64,000 nt of DNA from Trichomonas vaginalis G3. Its lineage: Eukaryota; Parabasalia; Trichomonadida; Trichomonadidae. How positions within the stretch are numbered: position 1 is the first letter of the stretch; each line of letters begins with the position of its first letter. Under the pieces are notes generated by a model. That model saw only the letters and a list, made by a program, of their open reading frames with translations, searched no databases and was not told the DNA's origin. The position numbers and the translations under genes were made by a program. Shown one piece after another: positions 27,198 to 37,613 of this stretch. The DNA is taken from NCBI RefSeq assembly GCF_026262505.1, contig NC_067206.1, positions 35,913,896-35,977,895 on the forward strand, read 5' to 3'.

Positions 27198-27547
27198 GAC
27201 GAACATTAACCCAGAGAACAACACAGAATATACTGCAACAGGAGTTGTTTACAATGATCTAGATCAGATCGTCCAACTCAAAGCCCCAAGGAAGGAATTT
27301 AATAAGACAACCTCCACCAAAGATATATGTTGATGATGGTAGTAATGGGTTCAACTTAGTGTATCATTACTCATATCCTCAATATGCAAAAATTGGGTCT
27401 ACCCCAAACGTGACAAACCATTATATGAACCTTTATGATGAAGCAAGGTTTCATGCACCAACGAAGAAAGAACCTGATGCATCAAGATTACATGAATTCG
27501 CAGACCATGATGGTTATAGCGATTACTCAATGCCTGTAAGACTTTAA
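27198..27547 (+). pseudogene. Small coding region upstream of integrase (Polinton A)
   Basis: Starts MTNINPENNTEYTATG and holds tyrosine-rich coding sequence such as YHYSYPQYAKIG and a closing DGYSDYSMPVRL. The gene looks broken. It lies 13 bp before the integrase gene, on the same strand. No family recognised. Confidence 0.45.
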
Positions 27548-27560
27548 CGTTAATAAAAAA

Positions 27561-28628
27561 ATGACTGTTGGTAAACAAGAAAAAACTTTAATACAAGAGG
27601 ATTTGATGCTACCAATATATTCAACTGATATGGGAGCTTATCAATTCGATACATTTGAGAATCCTGGTGGAACACCACCATATTTTCTTTTGTTCATCAA
27701 TGTAAACAGTAGAAAAGGTTATGCGTTCCCAATGAGTGAAAAGAACTCAAACAATGTTCTAAGTGCAATGCAGAAGTTCATTTCACAAGCTACAGGTGAA
27801 ATGAAGCCTACAATACTTACTAGTGATGAAGACCCAGCTTATACGACACAAAATGTTCGAGATCTGTTGGTCAGTCATAACATTGAGCACATGACGACAC
27901 AGAAATACAATCATAACATACTAGGTATTATTAATAGGTTCTGTAGAACTATTAGAACTATGTTACATATGAAGTTAAACCTCAAAGAAGGTGATAAAAC
28001 ACCACCTTTCACTGCAGATACAATGAGACAAATTATTAATGACTACAACACTGAATATCATTCAAGCACACAACAAAAGCCTGATGATTTCACAGAAAAG
28101 GATAATGAGGAATATATAAAGAAGCAAAGATTGAAAGAAGAGTATGTCAGAAAAAATAACCTTTATAACTTAAGACCTGGTCAAAAAGTTCAAGTCATAG
28201 TTGAACCAAGAACATGGGGTAAAGGTAACCAACAAAGAAGACATCTTGATCCTTCTTATTATACAGTTGATTCAGTTGATACAAGTGCATACTTGTTAAG
28301 AGCAAAAGATGGAAGTGTTGCAAGATATCCACGTTATCAGATATGGACAAAAATAGAGCATGGATTAAAGCAAGGAGAAACTTTAGATCAAGGAAGACAC
28401 GGTGCTGTTAAAAGTATTGATGGTCATGAACTTGTCGGTAATGATGTAAAGTATGATGTTACGTTTGAGAACGAAAATACAGGAAAAGTGACAGGTAGAG
28501 GTATGCGTGAAGGTAATCCAAACAGGTTGTCACAAATGGAAGTACAGTATTGGAGGAAAAATATTAATGAAGGTCATGTTAAAGATATGCCTAGTTTTCT
28601 TGAGAAGTATCGTGGGTTTCGAGTTTAG
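27561..28628 (+). CDS. Retroviral-type integrase (rve superfamily) (Polinton A)
   Basis: 355 aa. The core RNase-H-like fold is seen in STDMGAYQFDTF (first Asp region), FINVNSRKGYAFPMS (beta strand), PTILTSDEDPAYTTQ (second Asp region), and the following helix LGIINRFCRTIRTML. The C-terminal part (VDSVDTSAYLLRAKDGSVARYPRYQIWTK) resembles the SH3-like DNA-binding tail of these enzymes. Integrases of this type insert Polinton DNA into chromosomes with short target duplications. It overlaps the 3' end of the convergent 78 aa gene. Confidence 0.85.
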   Translation: MTVGKQEKTLIQEDLMLPIYSTDMGAYQFDTFENPGGTPPYFLLFINVNSRKGYAFPMSEKNSNNVLSAMQKFISQATGEMKPTILTSDEDPAYTTQNVRDLLVSHNIEHMTTQKYNHNILGIINRFCRTIRTMLHMKLNLKEGDKTPPFTADTMRQIINDYNTEYHSSTQQKPDDFTEKDNEEYIKKQRLKEEYVRKNNLYNLRPGQKVQVIVEPRTWGKGNQQRRHLDPSYYTVDSVDTSAYLLRAKDGSVARYPRYQIWTKIEHGLKQGETLDQGRHGAVKSIDGHELVGNDVKYDVTFENENTGKVTGRGMREGNPNRLSQMEVQYWRKNINEGHVKDMPSFLEKYRGFRV

Positions 28629-28827
28629 CTTGTAAGTCCTTTATTTTTGTTTCATACAATGAGATCTTCCTTCTGATCTGTTCATCATTGAGAGGTTGCT
28701 TGACTTTACGGAACTGTACACGTCCGTCTTTCATTGTATGTACATAATATCCATCAGGAACCTTACCATCTTTTATATATTCAGTTAACCACTTTTGTTT
28801 AGTTGATGCTTTAATGACTTGACTCAT
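28591..28827 (-). CDS. Small YYVxxMKxG-domain protein, 78 aa (Polinton A)
   Basis: [21 protein letters not shown], then [20 protein letters not shown] and a short coiled coil. The central block is paralogous to the one in the 149 aa protein at 13487-13936. It sits head-to-tail with the 1158 aa gene, its ATG four bases from that gene's stop. The shared domain suggests a common role, perhaps in nucleic-acid or protein binding; this is unknown. Confidence 0.6.
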   Translation of the reverse strand: MSQVIKASTKQKWLTEYIKDGKVPDGYYVHTMKDGRVQFRKVKQPLNDEQIRRKISLYETKIKDLQAKLETHDTSQEN

Positions 28828-31800
28828 TTCTTACTGGATAAATTTTTATGTTTTTTATCTTTTGACGATTTTTTCTTATCCTTATCTTTCTTCTTGTCCT
28901 TGTCCTTCTTTGATTTATCCTTCTTCTTGTCCTTGTCCTTCTTGGACTTCTCTGCTGCAGGTGGTGTTGGATTCTGTTTGACTTTAGCACTTGGGTCAGG
29001 ACCTTGTCTTTGAGACTTAGATATAGATTGTTTAGGAGCTGCTGCTTGTTTAGTTGCTTCAGCTTGTTGTTTAGCTAATTCAGCAGCTTGTTTATCATTC
29101 TCTTCTATTTCCTTTGCACCAGTTGCGACTTCATTCTTGAACTTTTGGAGATTCTCAGCAGCATCCATTACCTTATTCGCTCCTTTAAACAATCCATAAA
29201 ATTTCTGCCATGGTGATACTGAAGGTATATTTCCACCAATTGCTGGAGGAACTGATGCTTCAGGAGTTGGAGATGGTGTTTTGTCTGAATTGAGATGCTT
29301 TTCTGCTTCAAGAACTTGTGTAGTATTTTTCTCCAGGTATGCTTTTGCAACCTCCTTAACTTCTGGACGTTCATTATTTACATCCTGTCTTGGTGTTGAT
29401 GTTTCAGTAGCGTTTTCCTGAGTTACATTAACAACAGGTTGCTCAACTGCTGAAACATTAGCTGCTTCAGTAATGTTATGAGTAGTTGAAACATTTCCTG
29501 ATATACCTTCTCCTGTTGGAACTCTTGGAGCAATTGTTGTGATGTTCGCCATTGCAGGAGTTGGAGTAGGAGTGTCATCAATCTTTCTGTCAGCTTTCGT
29601 CGTTTGCGTTGTAGTATTTGTTGTTTCATTACCATATTTTGATCTTAGTCTGGTAAGCTCTAACTTCATATGTTCTTCAGGATATGCATACTTATTATAT
29701 TCACCCTTAATATTCTTTTTCCATTCATCGTATTTATCTTCTGCTGATTTCTTAATTGATGCTAGTCCGTTTACAGCCAATTCATCAGTACCGTTATCAG
29801 TAGTCTGGTTATATAAAAGATTAGCAGCTGATCTAATTGTGTAATCCGTAAGATTACCAAAACGCTCTATTGTACCTAATGTTGTGTTCTTCAGTTCCTT
29901 TCCAATTCCTTGTGCAGCATCTTTGACTAAATCAGCACCCCATGCACCAAATTGTCTCACAGGAGCCGCTATTGATGGTGAAGGAGATGGAGATGATGGA
30001 GATGGAGATGGTGAAGGAGATGGAGATGGTGAAGGAGATGGAGTTGGCGATGGTGTTGCTGCTTTCGCCTTTCTATCAGCTTCTTCCTTAGCCTTTCTAT
30101 CTGCTTCTTCCTTAGCCTTACGAGCTTTTTCTTTCTTCTTAAGTTCCTCTAGTTCTTTACGTTCAGCTTCTTCTTTCGCCTTTCTATCTGCTTCTTCCTT
30201 AGCCTTACGAGCTTTTTCTTTCTTCTTAAGCTCCTCTAGTTCTTTACGTTCAGCTTCTTCTTTCGCCTTTCTATCAGCTTCTTCCTTAGCCTTACGAGCT
30301 TTTTCTTTCTTCTTAAGCTCCTCTAGTTCTTTACGTTCAGCTTCTTCTTTCGCCTTTCGTTCAGCTTCTTCCTTAGCCTTACGAGCTTTTTCTTCATAAT
30401 ATTTTGTATACTTATCATCAGCCCAATTACCAAGTGATTTGGCACCTGTTAGTATTCCATTTGCGGTTGATGTTGCTGTTCTTCCGAGCCATCCCCCTAC
30501 CGCTGAAGCACCATTGCCAATAGCACTACCAGCATTTAAAATTCCACGACCAATCCATATCCCTGGTTTTGCCTTTGTATTAAGAGTAAGAAATTCTTCC
30601 TTCCTATCTTCAGGTGTAGGATTTGTAACAGTTCTTACAGTATCAACAACAGTGTCAACACTGGTTCCAATAGCACTACCAACAGCTGTTGCACCAGTTA
30701 GAATACCATGGGTAACTAAATCAGTAGCTCTTGAGACAACATTATCACTCGAGGCTTTCTCTGCTGGATAGTTTGATCCTTTGTAAGTTCCTGGACCACC
30801 TCTATTTGAAGCTTCTCCTTCAACTATTTTCTTCTCTTCTTGTGCTTGTTCTCTGGCAACACTCAATGCACGTTCTTGTCTTTGAATGTTGTCTTTCTTT
30901 AACATGTAACCACCAAGTGTCTGTGGTGGTGTGTTTTTATCTAGTGCAGCATCAATTGCAGCCTTTTCTTTTCGCTTTTCTTCGTCTAACCAATTTTGAA
31001 TAGATTCTGCATCAGTTGGTTCAGCTGGAGTTGGAGACGGTGTTGGAGCTTTAGTTGGTGTTGGAGACGGTGTCGGAGCTTTAGTCGGAGTTGGAGATGG
31101 AGTAGGTGCTTTTGTAGGTGTCGGTGATGGAGTTGGAGGTACTGTTGGTTCTGGAGTTGGTTCAACAGTCGGTGAAGGTGTTGGCGCCTTTGTGATTCTT
31201 GGAGTTGGCTCTGGTGTTCTAATAGGGGAAGCAGTTGGTGTATTAGCTCTTTTAAGAACCTGTGATCTTTCCGCTTGATTTGAATCAGATACTGGGTTAG
31301 TTGTACTAGGATGTGATACAGGAGTTATTTTTGGTGTAGGTGTTGGTTTATTTAATGTTATACCATGACTACTCGACATTGGTGGAGGACCTGCGTGAGC
31401 AGTTGGTGTCAGAGTTGGCGTTGGAGCTACTGTAGGAGTTGGCGTTGGAGCTACTGTTGGTTCAGGAGTGGGAGTTGGTGTTGGAGCTACTGTAGGAGTA
31501 GGTGTAGGAGTTGGTGTTGGAGTCGACATTTGTTTTAACCTCTCATTATACCAATTCTCCAAATAATAAGCCTCACCCATTAAGTTACTCTGTCTTTGTT
31601 TTATAGAAAATTCACCTAACAGTAATTCATCATGAATCATTTTCTGCAGCTTTGTCGTGTTTTCTACTTCCTTTATTAGAACGCTCGATGTATTCGCCAA
31701 TCCTCTATATTCCTTAATCATCTTATCTAGTTTGTTCATATTTGGTACTTCCTTTTTCTTCTCAGCGTTAATCTCATTAGATCGTTTCTCCAATTCTTCA

Positions 31801-32300
31801 ACTACTTTGTAAAGCTTATTTATCTTGACATGTGATTCCTTTACTTCTCCAGTCCTTGGATCCTTAGGTTCCTTGTATTTAGCTAATTTCGTCTCTATAT
31901 ATCTTCGTTTAGCGTCATATCCAGGATCACTGGTTCGTAAAGGATGCGAAGGTGGACGAAAATAAGGTATGTAGAAATCTGGATCATCATTAATAGAAGA
32001 ACGTGCTTTAAAGTTACGAACCGCGTCTGTAAAAGGGTCTCTACCACGTGCTGTATATGTTGATGTAATCAAAAAGCCTTCTCTTCTCATTGGGAAATTA
32101 ATACGACCTTTTTGAACATATTCTTTCTCAAAGTATTGCCTAGCATTGTAATCAAAAGCAAGATCATTATATATATCGCGCAAAAAATCAAATGTATGCT
32201 GCTTGAACTTTTGATCGCTAATTATGGTACGAATTATCGGACGTTCATTCTCCCATTTCTTAACTCGTTCATCAATGAGTTTCCTCTCTTGTTCACTCAT
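28824..32300 (-). CDS. 1158 aa low-complexity structural protein (Polinton A)
   Basis: Ordered helical head (residues 1-270, e.g. [20 protein letters not shown]), then PTPTPTP repeats at about 260-420, glycine/alanine-rich segments, a charged helix of 29-residue repeats ([20 protein letters not shown], 87 bp DNA period near 30120-30380), an SPSPSP run, a Thr/Asn-rich stretch and a C-terminus of [19 protein letters not shown] type. The highly basic tail could bind DNA and the long flexible parts suggest a virion internal or surface scaffold. It is neither a known enzyme nor a member of a family I recognise. Confidence 0.65.
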   Translation of the reverse strand: MSEQERKLIDERVKKWENERPIIRTIISDQKFKQHTFDFLRDIYNDLAFDYNARQYFEKEYVQKGRINFPMRREGFLITSTYTARGRDPFTDAVRNFKARSSINDDPDFYIPYFRPPSHPLRTSDPGYDAKRRYIETKLAKYKEPKDPRTGEVKESHVKINKLYKVVEELEKRSNEINAEKKKEVPNMNKLDKMIKEYRGLANTSSVLIKEVENTTKLQKMIHDELLLGEFSIKQRQSNLMGEAYYLENWYNERLKQMSTPTPTPTPTPTVAPTPTPTPEPTVAPTPTPTVAPTPTLTPTAHAGPPPMSSSHGITLNKPTPTPKITPVSHPSTTNPVSDSNQAERSQVLKRANTPTASPIRTPEPTPRITKAPTPSPTVEPTPEPTVPPTPSPTPTKAPTPSPTPTKAPTPSPTPTKAPTPSPTPAEPTDAESIQNWLDEEKRKEKAAIDAALDKNTPPQTLGGYMLKKDNIQRQERALSVAREQAQEEKKIVEGEASNRGGPGTYKGSNYPAEKASSDNVVSRATDLVTHGILTGATAVGSAIGTSVDTVVDTVRTVTNPTPEDRKEEFLTLNTKAKPGIWIGRGILNAGSAIGNGASAVGGWLGRTATSTANGILTGAKSLGNWADDKYTKYYEEKARKAKEEAERKAKEEAERKELEELKKKEKARKAKEEADRKAKEEAERKELEELKKKEKARKAKEEADRKAKEEAERKELEELKKKEKARKAKEEADRKAKEEADRKAKAATPSPTPSPSPSPSPSPSPSPSSPSPSPSIAAPVRQFGAWGADLVKDAAQGIGKELKNTTLGTIERFGNLTDYTIRSAANLLYNQTTDNGTDELAVNGLASIKKSAEDKYDEWKKNIKGEYNKYAYPEEHMKLELTRLRSKYGNETTNTTTQTTKADRKIDDTPTPTPAMANITTIAPRVPTGEGISGNVSTTHNITEAANVSAVEQPVVNVTQENATETSTPRQDVNNERPEVKEVAKAYLEKNTTQVLEAEKHLNSDKTPSPTPEASVPPAIGGNIPSVSPWQKFYGLFKGANKVMDAAENLQKFKNEVATGAKEIEENDKQAAELAKQQAEATKQAAAPKQSISKSQRQGPDPSAKVKQNPTPPAAEKSKKDKDKKKDKSKKDKDKKKDKDKKKSSKDKKHKNLSSKK

Positions 32301-32320
32301 TTAAACCTCATAAAAATATA

Positions 32321-32728
32321 TTATCTGCGTATAGTGCCACTAATAGCATTAATCCATGGCATGTCTGATAGTACACGTACTGACTGAACTAATGGCTTAT
32401 GATTGTTCCAAATAGCTCCTCCAATGTATGCGTTATACTTATTGTTGTCAATAGTTTGTTGAGGTTGAACTATAGGTGTTTCAACAGGCTTGTCTCTACT
32501 GAAGTCACCACCAAGAGCTTTATTGAATGCTTTAAGATTCTTCGTTAATGCATTATCTTCACCTAATGTAGTTTTTGCAATTCTTTCACCAAGACTACCG
32601 ATAACACCACCGACTTGACCAACTTGAGGGAAAAGTTTGTTAGCAATGTTAAATCCAGCACCTATTACAAGACCAGGATTTTTTTTCACCATACCCCATC
32701 CAGCTTTAACATAATCGCCAAAACCCAT
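32321..32728 (-). CDS. Glycine-rich amphipathic virion-type protein, 135 aa (Polinton A)
   Basis: Starts MGFGDYVKAGWGMVKKNPGL, with VIGAGFNIANKLFPQVGQVG as a hydrophobic glycine-rich stretch and a charged C-terminal half. The Polinton B fragment at 63837-64000 has a similar glycine/alanine-rich hydrophobic character. Amphipathic or glycine-rich small proteins next to the ATPase and minor capsid genes are common in Polintons and adenoviruses, where protein VI breaks membranes. That role is inference only. It follows the 1158 aa gene on the same strand. Confidence 0.55.
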   Translation of the reverse strand: MGFGDYVKAGWGMVKKNPGLVIGAGFNIANKLFPQVGQVGGVIGSLGERIAKTTLGEDNALTKNLKAFNKALGGDFSRDKPVETPIVQPQQTIDNNKYNAYIGGAIWNNHKPLVQSVRVLSDMPWINAISGTIRR

Positions 32729-32738
32729 TTATTTCTTC

Positions 32739-33639
32739 TTAAAATAATGTCATCTTTTGTTGCTTAACTTCTTTAAAGTCCGTCTTTCCTGCAACTATAT
32801 GAACTTCCATATATGAACGAGGTGTTGGTAGCTCTTTGTATTTGTTCCATAACTCTTCCCAATCTTCTGTTGCTCCTGACTGTTCAATCATTGACTGAAA
32901 GTCTCTCATAGAATAACCTTGAAAGATAACGAAGTCAGTGCATAGTCTCTTAATGTTTAAACATATATGTCTCCATGTTTGACACATGATGACAACAGTA
33001 TAGTTATAATGTCTGACCTTAGTGATGAAGTTCGCTAATGGTGAACGTGGGTCATTCAATAAGTCATGACCACCATAATCGTCTAACACTAATAGAGAAT
33101 TACTGGGATACTTTGTGAAAGGATATTTGTTCAACTTCTTTACAACATATATTGCAATCTTCTTATACTCAAACTTTCCATCAGGTTTCCTTAGTTGATG
33201 CTTTGTTAAGATGTGTTCCATCTCCTCTGAAATTTTTTCGAACTTACTTTGAACGAACTCAAACAATAGCGTAATACTTTGCTTTCATCTTAACGTTCTT
33301 CATTAAATAAGGCATAAGTTCTTTATCATCCTTTTTCAGTACTGGTGCTTTAACTTGACTCATAAATGTCTTCGCTGTTTTATCCATTGTTCCTGATGTT
33401 GCTGAGATAACTATTGAGTCATAATATGGAGTATTAGTGAAGCGGTCTGTTATCATTATATGACGAATAACACCATATGTCTTACCTGAACCCATCTTAC
33501 CGCAGTAGAAATAAACACCATTAGTACAAAATGGATAATCATCAGAAAATGGCATAATGAGTGCATTGTTTAGTTCTTTACTATTCTTACGTGCTCCATC
33601 ATGAAGAATCTTATCTACTTGATTAATAACTTTCTCCAT
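32739..33639 (-). pseudogene. Packaging ATPase, A32/FtsK-HerA type (Polinton A)
   Basis: Walker A is FYCGKMGSGKTYGV and Walker B is SLLVLDDYGGHD; a later VVIMCQTWRH segment fits the sensor region of the FtsK/HerA fold. These ATPases drive DNA into capsids in Polintons and large DNA viruses. The gene lies beside the minor virion genes, as usual. It looks broken, with about one break. Only 18 bp separate its start from the divergent gene at 33658. Confidence 0.85.
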
Positions 33640-33657
33640 CTTTTAGTTACATATAAA
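33640..33657. promoter_or_regulatory. 18 bp bidirectional start region (Polinton A)
   Basis: CTTTTAGTTACATATAAA lies between the ATPase start (minus) and the 356 aa gene start (plus). Both readings carry a T-run followed by a CATA or TATATG-type core, as at 18782-18800 and 56437-56455. Confidence 0.55.
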
Positions 33658-34728
33658 ATGTCTAAATATGATGGATTATACTATGAACATGTTATGAATG
33701 ATGGCACGATAAGTGGTAATACAGTCTCATATAAATTACCGAGAGACTTCATTGAATATCCTGCGTCAAAAGCTCTTGAGATAAGAAAGATAAGTCTTGA
33801 GCATCCAGACTTTGAGTTTCTTGCTATTCCATTAGAAATGACAGATTCATCAAAATCAGTGAAAAAAAGGTTTGACATGAGATATTACATAAAACCCAAC
33901 ATGACTACACAGGAGTTGAATGAAGGTCTTATGGAAAAAATGACTGAGGCAAGTAGAGAATTTGTTGATTGTTACTATGATTCAAATGAAAATAAATTGA
34001 ATGTATTAAGAAAAGGTACATCACCAATCATAACATTACCTTCATACAGTAGTATAGAAAAAAATGCCTTGAATTATAAATATGACATGTCCCTAGGAGA
34101 TGTGTTGGATTTCATCACTGCGTTATTAGAAACCACTGAAACAGACACAACATCAAGAAAACCAGAGCTTGTTTGGGAAGATGACCATGGTAGAACATTC
34201 ACGCAAAAAGTAATTCCATCGAAAGCAAAATTTTTAGACTTATGGGAAAAAAAATATATCTCGCGAATGCATGTATATTATAGTTTTACCATAGCAGATT
34301 TCACTGACGAAAATGATAAAGATAAAAAAACATATAAGTACTTTGATGAGCTTTTCATAACTATAGCGAATATCAGGTTTATCCTTGAGCGAAAGGGCAA
34401 ACCAACATATAAATTTGTCGGTTATCAGATAAGAATAAATCCTCTCCTTGAGCCTTTAGTAACGTTGAGTAATATTGCTCATGATAACAAACAATTTATA
34501 TGTAATGTGAATGAACAGCTTGTGCCACCAAAATTTTACGATATCACTGGTTATAAAGATGCACTCGTGTTTGAGTTTTATAAGCGCTTTTCATTCAAAA
34601 GAGTTGAAGAATCAACTGATGGTCAAAAAAAGGAATATTATGTAAAAGAACCATATGAAATTCCTAAAGACTCTAATATAATGGTTGAACTTATATTAGA
34701 GTCTGGTACTCAATCTCAACATAAATAG
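33658..34728 (+). CDS. Virion-type hypothetical protein, 356 aa (Polinton A)
   Basis: Starts MSKYDGLYYEHVMNDGTISG from the ATG at 33658. SYKLPRDFIEYPASKALEIR is similar to IRLPQEFINSTNKKFIHVIN near the start of the 137 aa Polinton B protein at 56456, suggesting a shared ancestor. The rest has strand-rich segments (HVYYSFTIADFTDEND, TYKFVGYQIRINPLLEP) and a closing MVELILESG. Beta-rich size and position beside the ATPase suggest a second minor capsid or tail protein. Not recognised with confidence. Confidence 0.6.
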   Translation: MSKYDGLYYEHVMNDGTISGNTVSYKLPRDFIEYPASKALEIRKISLEHPDFEFLAIPLEMTDSSKSVKKRFDMRYYIKPNMTTQELNEGLMEKMTEASREFVDCYYDSNENKLNVLRKGTSPIITLPSYSSIEKNALNYKYDMSLGDVLDFITALLETTETDTTSRKPELVWEDDHGRTFTQKVIPSKAKFLDLWEKKYISRMHVYYSFTIADFTDENDKDKKTYKYFDELFITIANIRFILERKGKPTYKFVGYQIRINPLLEPLVTLSNIAHDNKQFICNVNEQLVPPKFYDITGYKDALVFEFYKRFSFKRVEESTDGQKKEYYVKEPYEIPKDSNIMVELILESGTQSQHK

Positions 34729-34771
34729 TTTACGTGACAGAATTTTTTTGACACGTAAAGTTTACATTTTA

Positions 34772-35260
34772 ATGGAAGCGAACAACAAAGCTCCTGCTAA
34801 TGCTCTTGCCATCCAGAAGCCAGAGGTGACTGAAGAACAGTCCTCTGGCGACGAGGAAATCCTCATGGGTGGTGAGAGTCCGAAGACCGAGATCAGTGAT
34901 CGTGATCTCGATCCTTCAAAACAGACCGCTAGAAGGAAAGGTCCGAAGGCTACCCCTCGAGAGCTACGTTTAATTAAGACCAACCACAAGTATTTGAAGC
35001 AGATGGAGGAGTCAAACGTAGCTCTCGAGGAACTAAAGCTCAAGCTGGCTGAAAAAGTAGAGGAAGCGAAAGGTAAAGAGCTCTACATCAGCCAGCTTGA
35101 ACATAAAGTTGACTCTTATGCCAACGAGATCTGCGATCTTCGATCTCGTCTCAACCGTGTGGGACATGAGTCAGACAGCTGGCATGAAAGGTTCCTTAAG
35201 GCTGACGCATCCTACCATGAATTAAAGCGCGCCATAAGGAACTTAGCCACTGACTTCTGA
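34772..35260 (+). CDS. GC-rich coiled-coil protein, 162 aa (Polinton A)
   Basis: Starts MEANNKAPANALAIQKPEVT from the ATG at 34772. Acidic front (EEQSSGDEEI), basic centre (TARRKGPKATPRELR), then a long coiled coil (about residues 70-140: LKLKLAEKVEEAKGKELYIS, DLRSRLNRVGHESDSW) and a basic tail. Its codons are richer in G and C than those of the capsid or polymerase genes, and GATC is frequent. It may be an accessory gene of separate origin. Function unknown. Confidence 0.55.
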   Translation: MEANNKAPANALAIQKPEVTEEQSSGDEEILMGGESPKTEISDRDLDPSKQTARRKGPKATPRELRLIKTNHKYLKQMEESNVALEELKLKLAEKVEEAKGKELYISQLEHKVDSYANEICDLRSRLNRVGHESDSWHERFLKADASYHELKRAIRNLATDF

Positions 35261-35515
35261 TCCCACACATAAGTTAAGAATAAACGCTTAATTTCATTCA
35301 TATAACTCTTATTTTTACTCATATTACTCACATATATCCTCATATAACTTATAGTTCATTGTCACTCAGATCACGATCTTTCGATCGTGATCAAACACAT
35401 AAAAAGGGAAAAAAAGGTATAAAGTTATAAATGTAAGGTGTTTATTCTTAAGTAAGCTTATTGTTCATCAAGGAGTTGATGTAAGCGTTTCTTTGCCTCC
35501 GTGATCTGCTTCTTT

Positions 35516-35825
35516 TATAAGCTTACAGTTAAGCCAACAGCAGAGTCTATTAAATATACTGAGAAACCAGTGTTATGCTTCTTACGTCACGTTTGCCTCT
35601 CCATACAGATTAAACCTGTGGGACCACCTATCGTACTTCTCGACGATTATGATTTATCAGCCCCTGCTAGTGAATAAAGGTTAGTTTACATATGAACGTT
35701 TATTTTTACACATATATGCGTACATATGCGCGCCCGTATGGTGTCAGTTTTCTGTCACTTTTTTCATTGTGTCGGTGACTGTAGCTGTAGGCTACAGTCG
35801 ACGCACAATGTATACTGTACTTGTA
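35516..35825 (-). repeat. Right terminal inverted repeat of Polinton A
   Basis: Inverse copy of 11630-11939, with about four differences by eye. It carries a copy of the capsid C-terminal codons on the plus strand (KLTVKPTAESIKYTEKPV and onward) without the rest of that gene. Confidence 0.95.
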
Positions 35826-37560
35826 GAACCGAGCAATTTTCAAATTTTGTGCTTTTTTTGAATTTTCTCGATACCAGATAAGTTGTGTTGGCTAAATAAT
35901 ATAAGGATACAATGTGTCTTATAGATGAATATATGCACAAAGTTTAAGAGGCCATTTTCTTTCAGAAACAGAGATTTGTGAATTTTTTCAAATTTTGTGC
36001 TTTTTTTGATATTGAAATTTCATTTCATTTTTTTGATGCATATCGATGCACCATGCGAACTTAAAGAAAGGCTATCTTATATAGATGCTATGAAAGCTGT
36101 CATTGATAACGAATGCCATGCAGGTTGTCCATATCAATTAAAAAAAATCCAAATTTAGGGGGAACAAAATTAAAATTCAGGTGCAGTGCAGATAAATGTG
36201 AAGCATGTATCTCATTTCTAAAGGATGATGAAGAATATATCCTAACAGAATATAATGGAACACATAATCACAATCAAATCAAAGATGAGACAAAGAAATA
36301 CCACACATTATCAAAGGTATTCAAAAGTACGATGATAATCAATTCAAGTCAACTCAATTATTTAAGGGTATCAAAGAACAAGAGTCACCAAAAGATTTAA
36401 TTTATTTCGATGTCGATAATTACAACAAACCAAAGAAATTAATCTTTTATTATGCTTCTTTCAAATTTCTGGACATAATCAAAATTGTGAAAGAGCATTT
36501 TATTGATGCAACCCATTCATTACTTGAATTTAAAATGTTGTTTTACATGATATCAGCCAAATTTCCAAATACACATGCATTCCCAATTTTTCAATTTGTC
36601 GTTTATCCAAACACTTCAGAAAATATTGCATTCTGTCTCAAGGCATTTTTTAACTGGGCAAAAGTAAAACCAAAATATTTTATGTCAGATTGTGCACAAG
36701 AAATCGAAAATGCGATTATCAACTCTTTTCCAGAAGTTATCCTTCATTGGTGTGCAGTTCATGTAATGAGGGCGTTCAGAAAAAATTTGAAAGATTATGC
36801 ATTTGAGAGTTCAGACAAATTGATATTAGATACAAAAATGAACTATCTTGCATACGGCAGAAATGGCAAGAAAGAATGGATTGAACCAACGTTCAAAAAA
36901 ATTCTGGAAATAGCCGAAAAAATTCCCAGAATTTTCAAAATACATACAAAATCAATGGATATCAAACCAAGAAAGATGGACAGCCGCTGAAAGAGATGAA
37001 AATTTAGCTCTCACAAATAACATTTCAGAATCGATTAACAAAAAAATTAAATATTACTACTTTGGCGGAACAATTTTCATGAGATTTGATCGATTTGTGA
37101 TGAAATTAATCGATTTTATCGTTCCTTCATTTTATTACAGAATTTCTCAAGATATAAGGCTCAGAGACAAAATTCCAAATCCGTTGCCATCTGAAAAAAA
37201 GCCAAAAAAGTCTACAATCAGACTGGATACAGAAAAATGTATAATGCTCACTGATAAAATTAAATCGTTAATAGTTAACTCATCAGCAAACTTAAATACG
37301 CTTCAATTGGGTTTAGATGACCTACTTGATAAAGTTGTCAAGGCAGCAAAGGTTCAAAAACGAATGACCCAGTATTTTTCGAAATTAAGTATCCCAATGG
37401 AAATCAAGCTTAGTATTCTCACGCAAATTACAGAATTTGGATGCAATACCCCTCAATTCATTGTTGAGAATGCCAAGTCTTTTCAAGATAAAATTATTAC
37501 AGATTTCCACCTTCAAATTTATACAACATTATAAAAATTTATGAATAAAAACTTGATATA
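35826..37560 (+). mobile_element. Decayed MULE (Mutator-like) DNA transposon, ends not found
   Basis: Non-coding DNA at 35826-36035 includes a direct repeat of a block containing CAAATTTTGTGCTTTTTTTGA (about 35839 and 35989), then the transposase remnant. The left limit is set by the Polinton end and the right limit by the tandem repeat; I could not identify terminal inverted repeats or target duplication. Confidence 0.6.
36036..37534 (+). pseudogene. MULE transposase, decayed
   Basis: The N-terminal part is a FLYWCH/WRKY-type zinc finger: FRCSADKCEACISFLKDDEE then EYNGTHNHNQ. The middle is a MULE DDE core: HFIDATHSLLEFKMLFYMIS (first Asp), then YFMSDCAQEIENAIINSFPE (second Asp), then HWCAVHVMRAFRKNLKD (C/H segment). 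At least two frame changes separate the zinc finger, core and C-terminal part (pieces 36113-36400, 36487-36990, 37079-37534), one at an A-run near 36140. A full MULE transposase would be about 450-600 aa; the pieces together are near that. It is an old, inactive copy. Confidence 0.75.
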
Positions 37561-37613
37561 AAATAACATTTTTATTTTTACTAAGAAAAAAAAGGGTTTT
37601 GATAATAAATTTA

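Larger units (their letters stand above)
11630..35825. mobile_element. Polinton/Maverick, family A, about 24.2 kb, complete length
   Basis: Bounded by 310 bp terminal inverted repeats that differ at about four positions by eye. It carries the family hallmarks: protein-primed DNA polymerase B, retroviral-type integrase, packaging ATPase, double jelly-roll capsid and penton-like protein, plus a fibre, a D12 adenine methyltransferase and many small proteins. Genes lie on both strands with little space between them. It looks nearly whole, with about three breaks; the high TIR identity suggests a recent insertion, or ends kept alike by conversion. I could not find a convincing 6 bp target duplication. 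Confidence 0.95.

Noticed and set aside
29884-30399. Plus-strand 171 aa ORF with [14 protein letters not shown] repeats
   Set aside because: It mirrors the 87 bp charged-helix repeats of the 1158 aa gene on the minus strand.
11624-35831. A 6 bp target duplication for Polinton A
   Set aside because: Flanks at the repeat ends (CATTAC-like and GAACCG-like) do not match in any register I tried.
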